A DNA stretch of 64,000 bases from Pseudomonas cremoricolorata DSM 17059 = NBRC 16634 (GTDB lineage: Bacteria > Pseudomonadota > Gammaproteobacteria > Pseudomonadales > Pseudomonadaceae). Every line of letters begins with the position of its first letter. The first letter of the stretch is position 1. The translations under genes and the position numbers were made by a program. The notes beneath the pieces were generated by a model that saw only the letters and a list, made by a program, of their open reading frames with translations, had not been told where the DNA came from and ran no database searches. Positions 62,002-64,000 of this stretch are shown piece after piece. The stretch covers positions 1 through 64,000 of the forward strand of contig NZ_AUEA01000013.1 of the NCBI RefSeq assembly GCF_000425745.1. Reading direction: 5' to 3'.

Positions 62002-64000
62002 ATGTTCGGTAAATTAAGTCTGGAGGCGATACCCTATCACGAGCCGATAGTCATGGTGACGCTTGCCATGATCGCGCTCGGTGGTCTCGTCGTTGTCGGC
62101 CTGCTCACCTATTTCCGCAAGTGGACCTACTTGTGGACCGAATGGTTGACCACGGTTGACCACAAGAAAATCGGCGTGATGTACATCATCGTCGCGATGG
62201 TCATGCTGATTCGCGGCTTTGCTGACGCGATCATGATGCGTACACAGCTGGCGGTCGCTACCGGCGGCTCCGAAGGCTATCTGCCGCCTGAACACTATGA
62301 CCAGATCTTCACCGCTCACGGTGTGATCATGATCATCTTCATGGCGATGCCGTTCTTCACCGGTTTGATGAACCTTGCGGTTCCGCTGCAGATCGGTGCC
62401 CGTGACGTGGCCTTCCCGTTCCTCAACTCCCTGAGCTTCTACCTGCTGCTGGCAGGCGTGCTGCTGGTCAACATCTCGCTGGGCGTCGGTGAATTCGCCA
62501 AGACCGGCTGGGTTGCCTATCCGCCGCTTGCGGGTATTCAGTACAGTCCTGGGGTGGGTGTCGACTACTACATCTGGGCGCTACAGCTATCAGGTCTGGG
62601 TACCACACTGACCGGCGTGAACTTCCTCGTCACCGTGATGAAGATGCGCGCCCCTGGCATGAAACTGATGGACATGCCGATCTTCACCTGGACCTGCACC
62701 TGGGCCAACGTGCTGATCGTCGCTTCGTTCCCGATTCTGACTGCCGCACTCGCTCTGCTGACCGTTGACCGTTATCTGGACTTCCACATCTTCACCAACG
62801 AGCTTGGTGGGAACCCGATGATGTACGTCAACCTGTTCTGGGCGTGGGGTCACCCTGAGGTGTACATCCTCATCCTGCCGGCCTTCGGTGTGTTCTCGGA
62901 AGTCACCTCGACCTTCGCGGGCAAGCGCCTGTTCGGCCACCATGCGATGATCTACGCCTCGGGCGCGATCGCCGTACTGGGCTTTGCGGTCTGGCTGCAC
63001 CACTTCTTCACCATGGGTGCCGGCGCCAGCGTCAACACCTTCTTCGGCCTGGCGACGATGCTGATCTCCATCCCGACCGGTGTGAAGCTGTTCAACTGGC
63101 TGTTCACCATCTACCAGGGCCGTCTGCGCTTCACCGCGCCGATCATGTGGACCCTGGGCTTCATGGTCACCTTCTCGATCGGTGGTATGACCGGCGTTCT
63201 GCTGGCCGTGCCAGGTGCTGACTTCGTTCTGCACAACAGCCTGTTCGTGATCGCTCACTTCCACAACGTGATCATCGGCGGTGCCGTCTTCGGCTACATC
63301 GCTGGCTTCTCCTTCTGGTTCCCGAAAGCCTTCGGCTTCACCCTGAACGAGAAGTGGGGCAAGGCTGCGTTCTGGTTCTGGATCTCCGGCTTCTACGTGG
63401 CCTTCATGCCGCTGTACGCGCTGGGCTTCATGGGCATGACCCGTCGTCTGAACCACTCCGACAACCCACTGTGGGAACCCTACCTGTACGTCGCCGTCGT
63501 CGGCGCCTTGCTGATCCTGTTCGGTATCGCCTGCCAGCTGATCCAGATCTTCGTCTCGGTCCGCGATCGCAAGCAGAACATGGACGTCACTGGCGACCCA
63601 TGGGGCGGCCGTACTCTGGAATGGTCCACTTCGTCGCCACCTCCGTTCTACAACTTCGCTCACATGCCTGAGAAAGTTGGTCTGGACGCTTGGCACGAAG
63701 CCAAGGAAGCCGGTGTTGCCTACAAGGTTCCGGCCAAGTACGAAGCGATCCACATGCCGAGCAATACCTCGACCGGTTTGTTCATGGGCCTGCTGCTGAC
63801 CGTCTTCGGCTTCGCCTTCATCTGGCACATCTGGTGGCTGGTAGGTCTGAGCCTGGTTGCGACCATCGCCGTCTTCGTTCGCCACGCTGCGCGTGACGAT
63901 CAGGGCTACATGGTTCCGGCTGAAGAAGTGGCGCGTATCGAAGGTGAACGCCATCGGGCTCTGCAGCTCGCCGGTGTGCCTACCAATGGCGCACGTGTCG
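62002..64000 (+). CDS. cyoB: Cytochrome o ubiquinol oxidase subunit I (3' end cut off)
   Basis: This reading frame starts at 62002 ([15 protein letters not shown]) after AGGAG and stays open to the window end, about 666 codons, so only a few residues are missing. The heme-copper oxidase core is intact: low-spin heme His in [12 protein letters not shown], the CuB His and cross-linked Tyr in [17 protein letters not shown], the His pair in WLHHFFT, and heme ligands in [11 protein letters not shown]. It reduces O2 to water and pumps protons. Confidence 0.97.
   Translation, partial: MFGKLSLEAIPYHEPIVMVTLAMIALGGLVVVGLLTYFRKWTYLWTEWLTTVDHKKIGVMYIIVAMVMLIRGFADAIMMRTQLAVATGGSEGYLPPEHYDQIFTAHGVIMIIFMAMPFFTGLMNLAVPLQIGARDVAFPFLNSLSFYLLLAGVLLVNISLGVGEFAKTGWVAYPPLAGIQYSPGVGVDYYIWALQLSGLGTTLTGVNFLVTVMKMRAPGMKLMDMPIFTWTCTWANVLIVASFPILTAALALLTVDRYLDFHIFTNELGGNPMMYVNLFWAWGHPEVYILILPAFGVFSEVTSTFAGKRLFGHHAMIYASGAIAVLGFAVWLHHFFTMGAGASVNTFFGLATMLISIPTGVKLFNWLFTIYQGRLRFTAPIMWTLGFMVTFSIGGMTGVLLAVPGADFVLHNSLFVIAHFHNVIIGGAVFGYIAGFSFWFPKAFGFTLNEKWGKAAFWFWISGFYVAFMPLYALGFMGMTRRLNHSDNPLWEPYLYVAVVGALLILFGIACQLIQIFVSVRDRKQNMDVTGDPWGGRTLEWSTSSPPPFYNFAHMPEKVGLDAWHEAKEAGVAYKVPAKYEAIHMPSNTSTGLFMGLLLTVFGFAFIWHIWWLVGLSLVATIAVFVRHAARDDQGYMVPAEEVARIEGERHRALQLAGVPTNGARV

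Noticed and set aside
1..64000. CRISPR arrays, insertion sequences and REP-type dispersed repeats
   Set aside because: No regularly spaced repeats, transposase genes or recurring palindromic REP units were noticed; the only mobile element supported is the tRNA-Thr island.

Overview
The window looks like a chromosomal segment of a Pseudomonas of the putida type. The gene order rpsT/murJ-ribF-ileS-lspA-fkpB-ispH, minor pilins, thiO, bamD/rluD-pgeF-clpB, ndh, DUF1780-yacG-coaE-pilD-pilC/pilA, and dsbB next to cyoAB is the kind found in that group. Codon use is GC-rich throughout, except for one visibly AT-rich island at about 30.2-36.5 kb. The assignment rests on recalled synteny and protein character; no database was searched.

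Layout. 1-170: the 3' end of an rRNA operon (5S plus terminator). 0.27-3.8 kb: a lipid-transport operon with two single-domain PqiA/LetA proteins and a six-MCE-domain PqiB/LetB-like protein. 3.9-11.8 kb: rpsT, then murJ, ribF, ileS, lspA, fkpB and ispH. 11.8-14.07 kb: minor type IV pilin genes (fimT/fimU-like divergent from pilV-, pilW- and pilX-like) with what looks like a pilE relic. 14.07-21.1 kb: thiO, a small zinc-motif protein, bamD divergent from rluD-pgeF, and clpB behind a heat-shock type promoter. 21.3-21.7 kb: an Asn-Pro-Lys tRNA operon. 21.8-27.75 kb: ndh, a frameshifted DUF3094 gene, DUF1780, yacG, coaE, pilD, pilC and divergent pilA, with no pilB between them.

27.816-36.725 kb: tRNA-Thr(CGT) is the insertion site of an 8.8 kb island. 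A 17-bp direct repeat of the tRNA 3' end brackets it. It carries a P4-type integrase, a hairpin-rich non-coding stretch, a coiled-coil McrB-like AAA+ protein, a DUF2357/McrC-like nuclease and an Mrr-type nuclease with a zinc ribbon. It reads as a compact anti-foreign-DNA island without transfer or replication genes.

36.9-44.7 kb: a LysE-family exporter; a PmrAB/QseBC-like two-component system divergent from a PepSY protein, a cytochrome b561-like protein and an EptA-like transferase, with a TTAAG-type box between them; then mesX-mesD (folate-independent methionine synthesis) behind MetR-like sites. 44.9-49.0 kb: a FecI-FecR-TonB receptor iron-signalling unit with a Fur-like box. 49.08-54.8 kb: a tightly overlapping four-gene operon (thermostable-hemolysin family, AMP ligase, heme-oxygenase-like diiron enzyme, SDR) followed by a second, paralogous two-component system. 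A TTAAG-N6-TTAAG type box like the one near the first system lies upstream of the four-gene operon. This is the best candidate here for an undescribed biosynthetic pathway.

54.8-59.5 kb: on the minus strand, TonB receptor, periplasmic binding protein and di-heme oxidoreductase in one overlapping operon. 60.0-64.0 kb: dsbB, then cyoA and cyoB, the latter cut by the window end.
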